A stretch of 36,435 bases of DNA from Halieaceae bacterium UBA4452 (GTDB lineage Bacteria; Pseudomonadota; Gammaproteobacteria; Pseudomonadales; Halieaceae), in NCBI GenBank assembly GCA_002389505.1, contig DGPA01000017.1, forward strand, positions 1-36,435. The letters run 5' to 3'. Shown here piece after piece: positions 16,380 to 25,020 of the stretch (within the stretch, counting starts at the first letter, position 1; each line of letters begins with the position of its first letter). The notes below the pieces were generated by a model that saw only the letters and a program-made list of their open reading frames with translations, was not told where the DNA came from and did no database searches. The position numbers and the translations under genes were made by a program.

Positions 16380-16735
16380 TAGTCAGCGGGGACGGGCGGC
16401 GCGGTCCAGAGCCGCTCGAGATCATAAAACCCCCGGGTGGCGGGCTGCATGACATGGACAACGACATCGCCATAATCGACCAACACCCACTCGCCCACTG
16501 TCTCACCTTCTACACCAATAGGCCGCAGTGCTTGTTCTTTGGCTCTGACGACGACGTTGTCAGCAAGGGATTTCACATGACGCGCTGATGTACCACTGGC
16601 GATGACCAGATAATCCATCACAGAGCTCAGTTCACGCACGTCGATAACAACAGGGTCCAGCGCTTTTAAATCATCTAGGGCATCCAGCGCCAGATCAATC
16701 AGCGTATCCCCTTGGAGTACTGCATTAGCTATCAA
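16379..16735 (-). CDS. rsfS: Ribosomal silencing factor RsfS
   Basis: A 118-residue protein that binds ribosomal protein L14 and blocks subunit joining in starved cells. Family signatures are present: ALDALDDLKALDPVVIDVRE, MDYLVIASGTSARHVKSLAD, GEWVLVDYGDVVVHVM and the final FYDLERLW. The start ATG overlaps the nadD stop (ATGA). Placement between nadD and rlmH is standard in Gammaproteobacteria. Confidence 0.97.
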   Translation of the reverse strand: MIANAVLQGDTLIDLALDALDDLKALDPVVIDVRELSSVMDYLVIASGTSARHVKSLADNVVVRAKEQALRPIGVEGETVGEWVLVDYGDVVVHVMQPATRGFYDLERLWTAPPVPAD

Positions 16736-17394
16736 TCGCTACCTCGGCGGTCAGTGTTTAAGCAATCATAAAGTTCATGGGCGACAATATACTCGATAAC
16801 CGCCTCAGGCAGAAGAAATTGCACATTTTTCCCGCCCTTTAACGCCCCTCTGATCGCCGTTGACGATACATCAAGCGGGGTTTGGTTGACAAAAGTGACC
16901 GCCCCGGCAGCACAGTGCTTAAGATCACTGGCAGGACAGCGTCGCTGATCAATGCTCCGGCGCACCGCGCCATCGAGCGCCGCGTGGGCACCGGGCCGGG
17001 CTAGCACCGCTATGTTGCACAGCTCAAATAGGCCCTGCCAGTCTCGCCAGTGATGCAAATTAACCAGCGAATCCAAGCCCATAATAAAGGTGAGCGAGGT
17101 ATCTCCCTGCCATTGGTGGCGCAATTCCCTCACGGTGTCGATGGTGAATGAGAGCCCGGGGCGATCAAGCTCACGGCAATCCACCGTCAGATCCTCAGTC
17201 CGTTGTACGGCCAGCTCCAACATGGCTGATCGGTGCTGGGCACTGATCACGGGAAGGTCTTTCAGTGGCGGCTGTGCCGCAGGCAGTAGCGCGACCTGGT
17301 CGAGCCCCAGTTGATCGACACAATCAAGCGCCCCGCGCAGATGCCCAATGTGCACGGGGTTAAAGGTGCCCCCAAGAAACCCCAATGCCCGCAT
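16732..17394 (-). CDS. nadD: Nicotinate-nucleotide adenylyltransferase
   Basis: NadD makes nicotinic acid adenine dinucleotide from nicotinate mononucleotide and ATP in NAD synthesis. The 220-residue protein shows the nucleotidyltransferase signature GGTFNPVHIGHLRGA (HxGH) and the distal DVSSTAIRGALKGG. I take the ATG at 17394 rather than the TTG immediately before it because GAGGT lies 7 bases upstream. It follows proA after 10 bases and overlaps rsfS by 4 bases. Confidence 0.96.
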   Translation of the reverse strand: MRALGFLGGTFNPVHIGHLRGALDCVDQLGLDQVALLPAAQPPLKDLPVISAQHRSAMLELAVQRTEDLTVDCRELDRPGLSFTIDTVRELRHQWQGDTSLTFIMGLDSLVNLHHWRDWQGLFELCNIAVLARPGAHAALDGAVRRSIDQRRCPASDLKHCAAGAVTFVNQTPLDVSSTAIRGALKGGKNVQFLLPEAVIEYIVAHELYDCLNTDRRGSD

Positions 17395-17404
17395 CAAATC
17401 GACC

Positions 17405-18664
17405 TCACTGACGGGTCTGTCCGTCTCCGAACACGACGTATTTACAGGAGGTCAGACCTAGAAGCCCCACGGGTCCACGGGCATGAAGCTTGTCCGTAGA
17501 AATACCAATTTCTGCACCCAAACCGTATTCAAAGCCGTCAGCAAAGCGCGTCGACGCGTTGATCATGACCGAGCTCGAATCAACCTCTCGTAAAAAGCGC
17601 ATAGCAATACTGTGGTTGTCAGTCACTATACTGTCTGTATGGCCAGAGCCGTATTGGTCAATGTGCGCCATAGCACCCTCGAGCCCCTCGACTACCCGGA
17701 TGGACAAAATAGGGGCCAGATACTCGGTCTGCCAGTCCTCTTCGGTGGCCGCTAGCGTAATCGCCGGCGCCACATTCCGTGCCTTTGTGCAGCCACGGAG
17801 CTCGACCCCGAGGTTAGCCATCGCCTCGGCCATTGGCGGTAGCAGCGCGCTGGCGGCAGCGTCAATCAACAATGTTTCCATGGTATTACAGGTGCCATAA
17901 CGTTGAGTTTTAGCATTGACAGCAATGGCCAGCGCTTTCTGTGGATCGGCATCGGCATGAATAAAGACATGACAAATACCATCAAGATGTTTTAGCACGG
18001 GCACCCGGGCTTCCTTGGCAATGCGTTCAATGAGGCCTTTGCCACCCCGGGGAATAACAATATCGACATACTCGGGCATGGTAATCAGCTCGCCCACAGC
18101 GGCTCTATCGACCCTATCAACGACTTGTATAGCGGCCTGTGGCAAGCCAACCTGCTCCAGGCCAAGGGCAATACACCGCCCGAGAGCTCGATTTGAAGAA
18201 ATTGACTCCGATCCCCCCCGTAGAATGGCGGCATTACCCGACTTGAGACACAGACTGGCCGCCTCAATCGTAACATTTGGACGAGACTCATAAATCATAC
18301 CAATGACCCCTAGGGGCACTCGCATAGTCCCCACCCGGATACCGGAATCCATGGTGCGGACGTCATCGATAGCGCCCACGGGATCGGGTAACGTGGCGAC
18401 TTGCTCTAGGCTGGCCAGTAAAGCGTCAATGCCCGGTTCTGTGAGGGTTAGGCGGTCCATCAGCGCCGCATCCAGACCGCTCTCGCTGCCCCGCTCTACG
18501 TCCTCTAGATTGGCAGCTAACAGCGAGTCCCGGCTGCCCGCAATCGCCTCCGCGATGGCCCTTAAAGCGGCATTGCGGCGAGCGACAGGCGCCGATGCAA
18601 GGGTTTTCGATGCGCGCCGAGCGCGTTCACCTACTGCTCGCATATAGTCTTGGGTTGATTCCAT
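17405..18664 (-). CDS. proA: Glutamate-5-semialdehyde dehydrogenase (gamma-glutamyl phosphate reductase)
   Basis: ProA reduces gamma-glutamyl phosphate to glutamate semialdehyde with NADPH, the second step of proline synthesis. The 419-residue length is normal. The aldehyde-dehydrogenase-type catalytic Cys is in AKTQRYGTCNTMETLLI, and VPLGVIGMIYESRPNVTIEA and LKSGNAAILRGG form the nucleotide-binding face. The start at 18664 has AGGA 8 bases upstream; a longer frame extends 20 codons further without family similarity. It appears to head the block that runs through the elongation genes to lipB. Confidence 0.97.
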   Translation of the reverse strand: MESTQDYMRAVGERARRASKTLASAPVARRNAALRAIAEAIAGSRDSLLAANLEDVERGSESGLDAALMDRLTLTEPGIDALLASLEQVATLPDPVGAIDDVRTMDSGIRVGTMRVPLGVIGMIYESRPNVTIEAASLCLKSGNAAILRGGSESISSNRALGRCIALGLEQVGLPQAAIQVVDRVDRAAVGELITMPEYVDIVIPRGGKGLIERIAKEARVPVLKHLDGICHVFIHADADPQKALAIAVNAKTQRYGTCNTMETLLIDAAASALLPPMAEAMANLGVELRGCTKARNVAPAITLAATEEDWQTEYLAPILSIRVVEGLEGAMAHIDQYGSGHTDSIVTDNHSIAMRFLREVDSSSVMINASTRFADGFEYGLGAEIGISTDKLHARGPVGLLGLTSCKYVVFGDGQTRQ

Positions 18665-18801
18665 GATCGCTATCCTGACGTTGTCGCCCGACAGTATACC
18701 GGAGCTTGCGCCCGCACGTGCCACTGACGGTGTTCGCGGTTATCGTTAGGGCCGAATCACAGGCCACACGCTGACCACATAGCGACTCGCAACAAAAGCG
18801 G

Positions 18802-18831
18802 TTGACAATCATTCTCACTAGCATTTATAGT
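18802..18831 (+). promoter_or_regulatory. bfd promoter with overlapping Fur box
   Basis: A TTGACA -35 hexamer (18802-18807) and a TATAGT -10 hexamer (18826-18831) are separated by 18 bases. Positions 18803-18817 read TGACAATCATTCTCA, which matches the 7-1-7 Fur consensus TGATAAT-N-ATTATCA at 12 of 14 arm positions. Fur-Fe2+ bound here would block RNA polymerase. The -10 places transcription start at about 18837-18839, i.e. on the bfd ATG. Fur regulation of bfd is well known in enterics and Pseudomonas; the site itself is read from sequence. Confidence 0.75.
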
Positions 18832-18837
18832 CGCAGC

Positions 18838-19050
18838 ATGTATGTATGTTTATGCAAAGGCATCACCGACCGGCAAATTGAGCAATCAGTTGCCAACGGT
18901 GCCGCTAGCTTTCAAGCCGTCTGCAACGAACTGGGCGTTTCGACCCAGTGTGGACAGTGCGCGCAGCTCGCGCGCAGCATTGTCAATGACAGCTTGCAAG
19001 CGTCATCCCCGACAGCAGACTACTACGATGCAGTCCTCGCCTGCCAATAG
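18838..19050 (+). CDS. bfd: Bacterioferritin-associated ferredoxin
   Basis: A 70-residue [2Fe-2S] protein that docks on bacterioferritin and supplies electrons to release stored iron. The four cluster ligands follow the Bfd pattern: Cys4 and Cys6 in MYVCLCKGIT, and Cys38 and Cys41 in TQCGQCAQLAR. The ATG at 18838 is chosen because the protein should begin MYVCLC; the open frame begins 12 codons earlier, inside the promoter. There is no Shine-Dalgarno sequence in front of this ATG. It lies directly upstream of bfr on the same strand. Confidence 0.95.
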   Translation: MYVCLCKGITDRQIEQSVANGAASFQAVCNELGVSTQCGQCAQLARSIVNDSLQASSPTADYYDAVLACQ

Positions 19051-19118
19051 CGATTGCTAATACTTTGCATTTAGATTAAAAATCCGTTTCCAAACAATAG
19101 CTTATAACGCTCCTCCAC

Positions 19119-19147
19119 TTGGTATTTTGTCATGAGGCGCGTATACT
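19119..19147 (+). promoter_or_regulatory. Predicted sigma70 promoter of bfr
   Basis: TTGGTA (19119-19124) and TATACT (19142-19147) are separated by exactly 17 bases. Transcription would begin near 19154, about 27 bases before the bfr ATG, leaving room for the GGAG ribosome site at 19168-19171. This lets bfr be made independently of Fur-repressed bfd, which is needed because storage is required when iron is high. Confidence 0.65.
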
Positions 19148-19180
19148 CATGGGCAGTTTTTTCAAGCGGAGCAGAGCACC

Positions 19181-19666
19181 ATGAAAGGCGATCCTAAGGT
19201 CATTCGACACCTCAACACCTTACTCAGTAACGAGCTGGTGGCGATCAATCAATATTTTTTACACGCCAAGATGTACAAAGACTGGGGGCTGGTGGAACTC
19301 GCCGAGCACGAATACCACGAATCGATAGACGAAATGAAACACGCCGACGAACTGGTCGAGCGCATTCTTTTCTTGGAAGGACTGCCCAATCTCCAAGATC
19401 TCGGCAAACTCCTCATTGGTGAGAATCCCAAAGAAATGTTGGAGTGCGATCTTAAATTGGAGCATATCGCTCACGAAGATTTAAAAGCTGCCGTCGCCTA
19501 TTGCGAGGAAGCGAGAGATTATACCTCCCGGGACCTTGCCCAACGCATTCTCGATGCTGAAGAGGACCACATTGACTGGCTTGAAACCCAGCTCTCGTTA
19601 ATGGACCGAGTAGGCGAGCAAAACTACTTACAAACCGCTATGCGGACGGTGAAACCAGCGGAGTAA
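19181..19666 (+). CDS. bfr: Bacterioferritin
   Basis: A 161-residue four-helix subunit of the 24-mer haem-containing iron store. All ferroxidase ligands are present: Glu18, Glu51, His54, Glu94, Glu127 and His130. The haem-binding Met52 is also present (SIDEMKHADEL), so this is a true Bfr rather than a haem-free ferritin. GGAG sits 9 bases before the ATG. Pairing with bfd upstream is the classic arrangement. Confidence 0.97.
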   Translation: MKGDPKVIRHLNTLLSNELVAINQYFLHAKMYKDWGLVELAEHEYHESIDEMKHADELVERILFLEGLPNLQDLGKLLIGENPKEMLECDLKLEHIAHEDLKAAVAYCEEARDYTSRDLAQRILDAEEDHIDWLETQLSLMDRVGEQNYLQTAMRTVKPAE

Positions 19667-19796
19667 AACGTGCGGAGGGCCATGGCGTTATTGGCGTGCA
19701 GCCAGTAAAAGACATCGTCAGGACAGTGCCATGAGGGCTATAGGGGAAGATCCTGGGGGCAACTGCCCCCGCTGGCGCTTATTGCGCTACGCTCTC

Positions 19797-20126
19797 TTAG
19801 CCCTCGACCTCCTCATCACTGTCCCCGCAAATGACCCCCTTGAGCTCACCCGACGCTGACATTTCATTAATGATGTCACAGCCACCAATGAGCTCACCAT
19901 CGACCCACAACTGGGGAAACGTTGGCCAATTGGCGTACTTTGGTAAATTCGCCCGAATCTCCGGGTTAGATAACACATCAACGTAAGCAAAGCGCTCCCC
20001 GCAGGCCATCAACGCTTGTACCACTTGGGCGGAGAAGCCACATTGGGGCTGATTGGGTGAGCCCTTCATGTATAGAATCACCTTGTTAGTAGTGACTTGC
20101 TCTTTGATGGTATCCATAATGTCCAT
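19797..20126 (-). CDS. grxD: Monothiol glutaredoxin (Grx4 type)
   Basis: A 109-residue CGFS glutaredoxin that carries [2Fe-2S] clusters, usually with BolA, for iron-sulfur cluster trafficking. The active-site Cys29 lies in KGSPNQPQCGFSAQ, and the glutathione-binding WPTFPQLWVDGELIGGCDI segment is intact. The start at 20126 has AGGAG 6 bases upstream; the longer open frame would add 42 residues unlike the family. It converges on bfr, with about 130 bases between the stops containing a GGGGGC/GCCCCC hairpin (19755-19770) that lacks a T-tract. Confidence 0.96.
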   Translation of the reverse strand: MDIMDTIKEQVTTNKVILYMKGSPNQPQCGFSAQVVQALMACGERFAYVDVLSNPEIRANLPKYANWPTFPQLWVDGELIGGCDIINEMSASGELKGVICGDSDEEVEG

Positions 20127-20732
20127 AATTAGCTCCTTACTGTAGGCCTCTGGTTCACGTTGTCGATCAGTGTGGGCCCCTAGTATAGCGTCTGCTAGGC
20201 CCCAAAGGATAACAAGTGGTATTAGGACAATAAGTTTATTCAGTCGGCACAAAAGAGGTAGCCTTCACCCCCCTATTTTAAGGTGTCGACAAAGCGCAGC
20301 CATGTCCGCCCTAATGCCTACCTACCAGCGACATCCGCGGCCTAGTTCTCATGATCGGTATTGAAGTCGCTAGTGCATCCACTGCTATTGCCACCACTGC
20401 ACTGGAGATCGGTGCCATCAACAACGTCACTGCGGGCCGACCTGCAAACCTGATTTGAAGTAGAGGAGAGATACCAGCGGGCGCCGAGTGGCCCGCTTGG
20501 GCGACGGCAAAAACTGTGCCTGAATAACTGAATGGAATTTCTGGCACAATAGCTAGCCCGCCACCCGCAGCAACTTTCCCAGTTTGCGCGTAATATTATC
20601 AGTTTTCATAATACCTGAAGCAGTAGCAAGTACTTGCACTCAATTTAGCGAACAGTTTGTCCCCAGCAATCCCCCCTAAAGACTCGCTTGCATTACCGCC
20701 AAAAGCCGCCTATCTTGGGGTTAGAGGGATCA

Positions 20733-20756
20733 CGCAACCCAATATATGGGGTTGCG
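20733..20756. promoter_or_regulatory. NrdR-like operator palindrome upstream of nrdA
   Basis: Perfect 8-base arms CGCAACCC and GGGTTGCG flank an AATATATG centre, so 22 of 24 positions are palindromic. The central 16 bases (20737-20752, ACCCAATATATGGGGT) match the NrdR consensus acaCwAtATaTwGtgt at 13 of 16 positions. NrdR represses ribonucleotide reductase genes in bacteria and normally binds paired boxes about three helical turns apart. A second, weaker half-like sequence lies at 20707-20722. No confident promoter overlaps the palindrome, so the mode of action is open. Confidence 0.6.
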
Positions 20757-20782
20757 CGGTCGCCTACTCCGAATTAAGTGAC

Positions 20783-20799
20783 ACTGACTTTAGGTCAGT
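20783..20799. repeat. Inverted repeat in nrdA leader
   Basis: ACTGAC (20783-20788) and GTCAGT (20794-20799) form a perfect 6-base inverted repeat with loop TTTAG. It lies 29 bases before the chosen nrdA ATG and could be an mRNA hairpin or a protein site. Confidence 0.4.
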
Positions 20800-20828
20800 T
20801 CGCGGCAACGCACGAGGGCGCATACACC

Positions 20829-23711
20829 ATGCAGACAGGCACCGACACCAGCACTCCAGTAGCATCAGCGGCACCAACCACCACGCAAGGCACCGGCAAC
20901 GCGACCCGTTTAGCGGCGACCGCGCCGGGGCAGTTGCGGGTCATCAAGCGCAACGGCACGGTAGTCCCCTTTGAAGACAGCAACATATCGGTCGCCATTA
21001 CTAAGGCCTTTCTCGCCGTCGAAGGAGGCACTGCAGCGGCGAGCAGTCGCATTCATGAGACCGTAGCTAAGCTCACCGAGCAGGTTATCGCTACTTTCGA
21101 GCGTCGAATGCCCTCAGGGGGCACTATCCACATTGAGGATATTCAGGACCAAGTAGAACTCGCCTTGATGCGAGCCGGCGAACATAAAATAGCTCGAGAC
21201 TACGTGATTTATCGAGAGGGGCGCGCCCAGGAACGACGGGCTAAGGAGACGCTCTCACCCGAGGCGCAAGCCGCCGCTAACGGGATCAACGTGATCCAAG
21301 CAGACGGCTCGCTTAAACCCCTCGATATAGAGCGTATTCGCACCATTGTGGCAGAAGCCTGCGCCGACTTAGAGGACGTCAGCGAAGCCGTCATTATTGA
21401 CGAAGCCCTGCGTAATTTATACGACGGCGTCTCCGTCGATGAAGTCAGTACCTCACTGGTCATCACCGCTCGCACACTCATCGAGCAAGACCCAAATTAC
21501 AGCTACGTTGCCGCTCGTCTTCTTCTCGATAACCTACGCGCCGAGGCACTTTCCTTCCTCAGTTTGGCTGACAGTGCCACGCAAAGTGATATGACGAATC
21601 AGTACAGCGAGGCACTCACAGCCTATATCCATCAGGGAGTTAAACTCGAACTACTCTCTTCAGAGCTTCTCGACTTTGACTTGGAGCGGTTGGGTCAAGC
21701 ACTGCTTCCCGAGCGCGATTTACAGTTTGGGTACCTCGGTCTACAGACTTTGTATGACCGTTATTTCATTCATTCCAACGACATCCGTATCGAACTCCCT
21801 CAGGTGTTTTTTATGCGGGTCGCCATGGGCCTGTCGCTGCGCGAAGATGATCGTAATGCCCGGGCCATCGAGTTTTATGAGCTGTTGTCGTCCTTTGATT
21901 ACATGAGCTCCACACCAACCCTGTTTAATGCCGGCACCTTGCGCTCACAACTGTCCTCTTGTTACCTAACAACAGTACCCGATGACCTCTTTGGGATTTA
22001 TGGCGCCATTCAAGACAACGCTATGTTGTCGAAGTTCGCTGGCGGCTTAGGCAATGATTGGACTCCCGTGCGGGCGCTGGGCGCTTATATCAAAGGCACG
22101 AATGGCAAAAGCCAGGGTATCGTGCCATTCCTTAAGGTGGTTAACGACACGGCTGTCGCTGTCAATCAAGGGGGCAAACGCAAAGGTGCGGTGTGCGCTT
22201 ACCTAGAAACCTGGCACCTTGATATTGAGGAGTTCGTGGAGCTGCGCAAAAATACCGGCGATGATCGTCGTCGGACCCACGATATGAACACCGCCAATTG
22301 GGTCCCCGATCTATTCATGAAGCGCGTTTTCGAAGACGGCGATTGGACGCTGTTCTCTCCCAATGACGTGCCCGACCTGCATGATCTTTACGGGGCGGCA
22401 TTTGAAGCCCGTTACAACGAATATGAAGCGCGTGCAGCGCGTGGCGAATTGAAGCCAAGCAAAACCCTTAAGGCCCAAGGATTGTGGCGGAAGATGCTGG
22501 GCATGATTTTTGAGACCGGACATCCCTGGGTGACCTTCAAGGACCCCTGCAATCTGCGTTCACCTCAGCAGCATGCCGGCGTTGTGCACTCATCAAATCT
22601 ATGTACAGAAATCACGCTCAATACCAGTGCTGACGAAATCGCCGTCTGTAATTTGGGCTCGGTAAACCTGCCGCAACATATTGAAAATGGCGTCCTCAAT
22701 CAGGACAAACTGCGTAAAACAGTACGCACAGCTATTCGCATGCTGGATAACGTCATCGATATCAATTACTACTCAGTACCCCAGGCAGAAAAGTCTAACC
22801 TTCGGCATCGGCCTATTGGCCTGGGTGTCATGGGCTTTCAGGATGCACTGTATAAGATTGATGTTCCTTACGCCTCTGATGACGCCGTAGCGTTTGCCGA
22901 TCAATCGATGGAGGCCATTAGCTACTACGCCATTGAATCATCGAGCGAGCTCGCTGTTGAACGCGGTTCATATAGCAGCTACGAGGGCTCGCTGTGGAGC
23001 CAGGGAATCTTCCCCTTAGATTCGTTGGATATTCTGATTGAACAGCGCGGTGCCGACTACATTGATGTCAATAAAGAGCAAACCATGGACTGGGCAGCCT
23101 TGAAAGCAAAAGTCGCCAGCCAAGGTATGCGCAATTCAAACTGCATGGCTATTGCACCGACGGCGACTATTGCCAATATTACCGGTGTTTCCCAATCCAT
23201 AGAGCCCACCTACCAGAACCTGTATGTCAAATCGAACCTGTCGGGGGAATTCACTGTTGTGAACCCTTACTTGGTTCGCGACCTTAAGGCGAGGGGCTTG
23301 TGGGATAAGGTGATGGTCAACGATCTCAAGTACTACGATGGATCGGTGCAGAGTATTGACCGCATGCCCGAGGACTTGAAGGCAAAATACAGTAATGCTT
23401 TTGAGGTGGAGCCACGGTGGTTAGTCGACAGCGCCAGCCGTCGTCAAAAATGGATCGATCAGGCTCAATCATTAAACCTTTATATTAACAACGCGAGCGG
23501 TAAGAAACTCGATGTCACATACCGTATGGCCTGGTACAAAGGTCTGAAAACCACTTATTACTTACGCTCACTGGCTGCCACTGGTACAGAAAAATCAACG
23601 GTAGAGAGTGGCACATTAAACGCTGTGTCATCAGGAGTCACAACTGCCCAGCCGGCACCAGTGCCGCAGGCGTGCTCCCTCGACGATCCAGACTGTGAAG
23701 CCTGTCAGTAA
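20829..23711 (+). CDS. nrdA: Ribonucleoside-diphosphate reductase class Ia, alpha subunit
   Basis: The 960-residue catalytic subunit that converts ribonucleoside diphosphates to deoxy forms. Two ATP-cones are visible: cone 1 at about residues 35-130 (LRVIKRNGTVVPFEDSNIS) matches the consensus well, and cone 2 at about 153-233 (VIQADGSLKPLDIERIR) is more divergent. The barrel has the redox Cys in SQLSSCYLTTVPDD and the radical-site NLCTEITLNTS (Asn, Cys, Glu). The C-terminal swinging pair is CEAC. The ATG at 20829 has GAGGG 10-11 bases upstream; a GTG at 20778 is an alternative giving a longer N-terminus. nrdB follows after 32 bases. Confidence 0.96.
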   Translation: MQTGTDTSTPVASAAPTTTQGTGNATRLAATAPGQLRVIKRNGTVVPFEDSNISVAITKAFLAVEGGTAAASSRIHETVAKLTEQVIATFERRMPSGGTIHIEDIQDQVELALMRAGEHKIARDYVIYREGRAQERRAKETLSPEAQAAANGINVIQADGSLKPLDIERIRTIVAEACADLEDVSEAVIIDEALRNLYDGVSVDEVSTSLVITARTLIEQDPNYSYVAARLLLDNLRAEALSFLSLADSATQSDMTNQYSEALTAYIHQGVKLELLSSELLDFDLERLGQALLPERDLQFGYLGLQTLYDRYFIHSNDIRIELPQVFFMRVAMGLSLREDDRNARAIEFYELLSSFDYMSSTPTLFNAGTLRSQLSSCYLTTVPDDLFGIYGAIQDNAMLSKFAGGLGNDWTPVRALGAYIKGTNGKSQGIVPFLKVVNDTAVAVNQGGKRKGAVCAYLETWHLDIEEFVELRKNTGDDRRRTHDMNTANWVPDLFMKRVFEDGDWTLFSPNDVPDLHDLYGAAFEARYNEYEARAARGELKPSKTLKAQGLWRKMLGMIFETGHPWVTFKDPCNLRSPQQHAGVVHSSNLCTEITLNTSADEIAVCNLGSVNLPQHIENGVLNQDKLRKTVRTAIRMLDNVIDINYYSVPQAEKSNLRHRPIGLGVMGFQDALYKIDVPYASDDAVAFADQSMEAISYYAIESSSELAVERGSYSSYEGSLWSQGIFPLDSLDILIEQRGADYIDVNKEQTMDWAALKAKVASQGMRNSNCMAIAPTATIANITGVSQSIEPTYQNLYVKSNLSGEFTVVNPYLVRDLKARGLWDKVMVNDLKYYDGSVQSIDRMPEDLKAKYSNAFEVEPRWLVDSASRRQKWIDQAQSLNLYINNASGKKLDVTYRMAWYKGLKTTYYLRSLAATGTEKSTVESGTLNAVSSGVTTAQPAPVPQACSLDDPDCEACQ

Positions 23712-23743
23712 ACGTCAACACCAACGAATAAAGAGGAATTATC

Positions 23744-24991
23744 ATGCTTAACTGGGATGATTATCATACCGACGAAGCCATACAACCTAGGTCGACTGCA
23801 GCCAAACCCGCTCCAGAGATAGTTGAGCAGGCTATAGAGGCAGCAGCTCAAGAACACCGCTCAGCAAGCGACCCCGTGGCCGCCGAAGCGCTAGCGCTGA
23901 ACGTTGAAAAAGCCGCTGAAGCGTTAGCCACGTTGGATGTAGCGCCAGGCCTTGAAGAGCTTAAGATGGGTGCATCCAGAATTTCGGTCGACGAGAAAGC
24001 GATGATTAATTGCCGCGCTGACCTCAATCAGCTGGTGCCCTTCAAATATGACTGGGCATGGCAGAAGTATATTGACGGCTGCGCCAATCACTGGATGCCT
24101 CAGGAAATCAATATGACCGCTGATGTCGCCACCTGGAAGAGTGATGGTGGCTTAACGGATGATGAACGCCGAATCATTATGCGTTCGCTGGGCTACTTCT
24201 CCACCGCTGATTCACTGGTGGCCAATAACCTAGTGCTCGGCATCTATCGACTCATTACCAATCCAGAATGCCGGCAATACTTGCTTCGTCAAGCCTTCGA
24301 AGAGGCTATTCATACCCATGCCTACCAGTACTGCATTGAGTCGCTAGGCATGGATGAGGGTGAGGTATTTAACATGTACCGAGAGGTGCCCTCAGTCGCC
24401 AAGAAAGCAGCTTGGAGTTTAGGGAAAACACAAAGCCTGTCTGACCCCAATTTCACCACGGGAACGACCGAAGACGATCAGCAACTTCTGCGTAATCTGA
24501 TTGGCTTTTATTGTGTCACCGAGGGCATTTTCTTTTACTGCGGCTTCACACAGATTTTATCCATGGGACGCCGTAACAAAATGACAGGCGTCGCTGAACA
24601 GTTCCAATATATTTTGCGCGATGAATCTATGCATTTGAATTTTGGTATCGACGTCATCAATCAAATCAAACTAGAAAACCCACAGTTGTGGAGCAGTGAA
24701 TTCCAAGAAGAAGCTATCCAAATGATTCTCGAGGGTACCCAACTCGAAATAGAGTACGCTCGCGATACTATGCCGCGCGGCGTGTTGGGCATGAATGCGG
24801 CTATGATGGAAGAATATTTGCAGTTCATCTGTAATCGTCGCTTGAATCAACTGGGTTTAGCTGAGCAATTTCCCGGTGTGCAAAACCCCTTCCCCTGGAT
24901 GTCTGAGATTATGGATTTACGCAAGGAGAAAAACTTTTTTGAAACCCGCGTCATCGAGTACCAAACAGGGGGTGCGTTGAGCTGGGATTAA
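23744..24991 (+). CDS. nrdB: Ribonucleoside-diphosphate reductase class Ia, beta subunit
   Basis: The 415-residue diiron-tyrosyl radical subunit. After an N-terminal extension of about 75 residues poor in family motifs, the ferritin-like core shows TADSLVANNLVLGIYRLI, the ligand/radical helix RQAFEEAIHTHAYQYCIESLG (Glu, His and the presumed radical Tyr), the TEGIFFYCGFTQIL helix and RDESMHLNFGIDVI with further Glu and His ligands. A GAGGA site precedes the ATG. The length and extension agree with Pseudomonas-type NrdB rather than the 376-residue E. coli protein. Confidence 0.96.
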   Translation: MLNWDDYHTDEAIQPRSTAAKPAPEIVEQAIEAAAQEHRSASDPVAAEALALNVEKAAEALATLDVAPGLEELKMGASRISVDEKAMINCRADLNQLVPFKYDWAWQKYIDGCANHWMPQEINMTADVATWKSDGGLTDDERRIIMRSLGYFSTADSLVANNLVLGIYRLITNPECRQYLLRQAFEEAIHTHAYQYCIESLGMDEGEVFNMYREVPSVAKKAAWSLGKTQSLSDPNFTTGTTEDDQQLLRNLIGFYCVTEGIFFYCGFTQILSMGRRNKMTGVAEQFQYILRDESMHLNFGIDVINQIKLENPQLWSSEFQEEAIQMILEGTQLEIEYARDTMPRGVLGMNAAMMEEYLQFICNRRLNQLGLAEQFPGVQNPFPWMSEIMDLRKEKNFFETRVIEYQTGGALSWD

Positions 24992-25020
24992 TGAGAAAAA
25001 CCGCGAGTCCACGCTAACAA

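Larger units (their letters stand above)
20127..20828. other. Long intergenic region between grxD and nrdA
   Basis: About 700 bases without a gene I can support. It holds the grxD upstream region and a hairpin with 7-base arms (AGCGGGC 20476-20482, GCCCGCT 20491-20497). A possible sigma70 promoter lies at TTGCGC 20584-20589 and CATAAT 20607-20612 with 17-base spacing. The NrdR-like palindrome and the leader inverted repeat, listed separately, are also here. Small open frames in 20170-20547 on both strands have no recognisable domain or good ribosome site. It could hide a small RNA; I see no direct evidence. Confidence 0.5.

Noticed and set aside
19755..19770. GGGGGC/GCCCCC hairpin between bfr and grxD
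   Set aside because: No T-tract on either side, so I do not call it a terminator.
20311..20547. 78-codon minus-strand frame with a hydrophobic stretch
   Set aside because: No family resemblance and no clear ribosome site; I treat it as non-coding.
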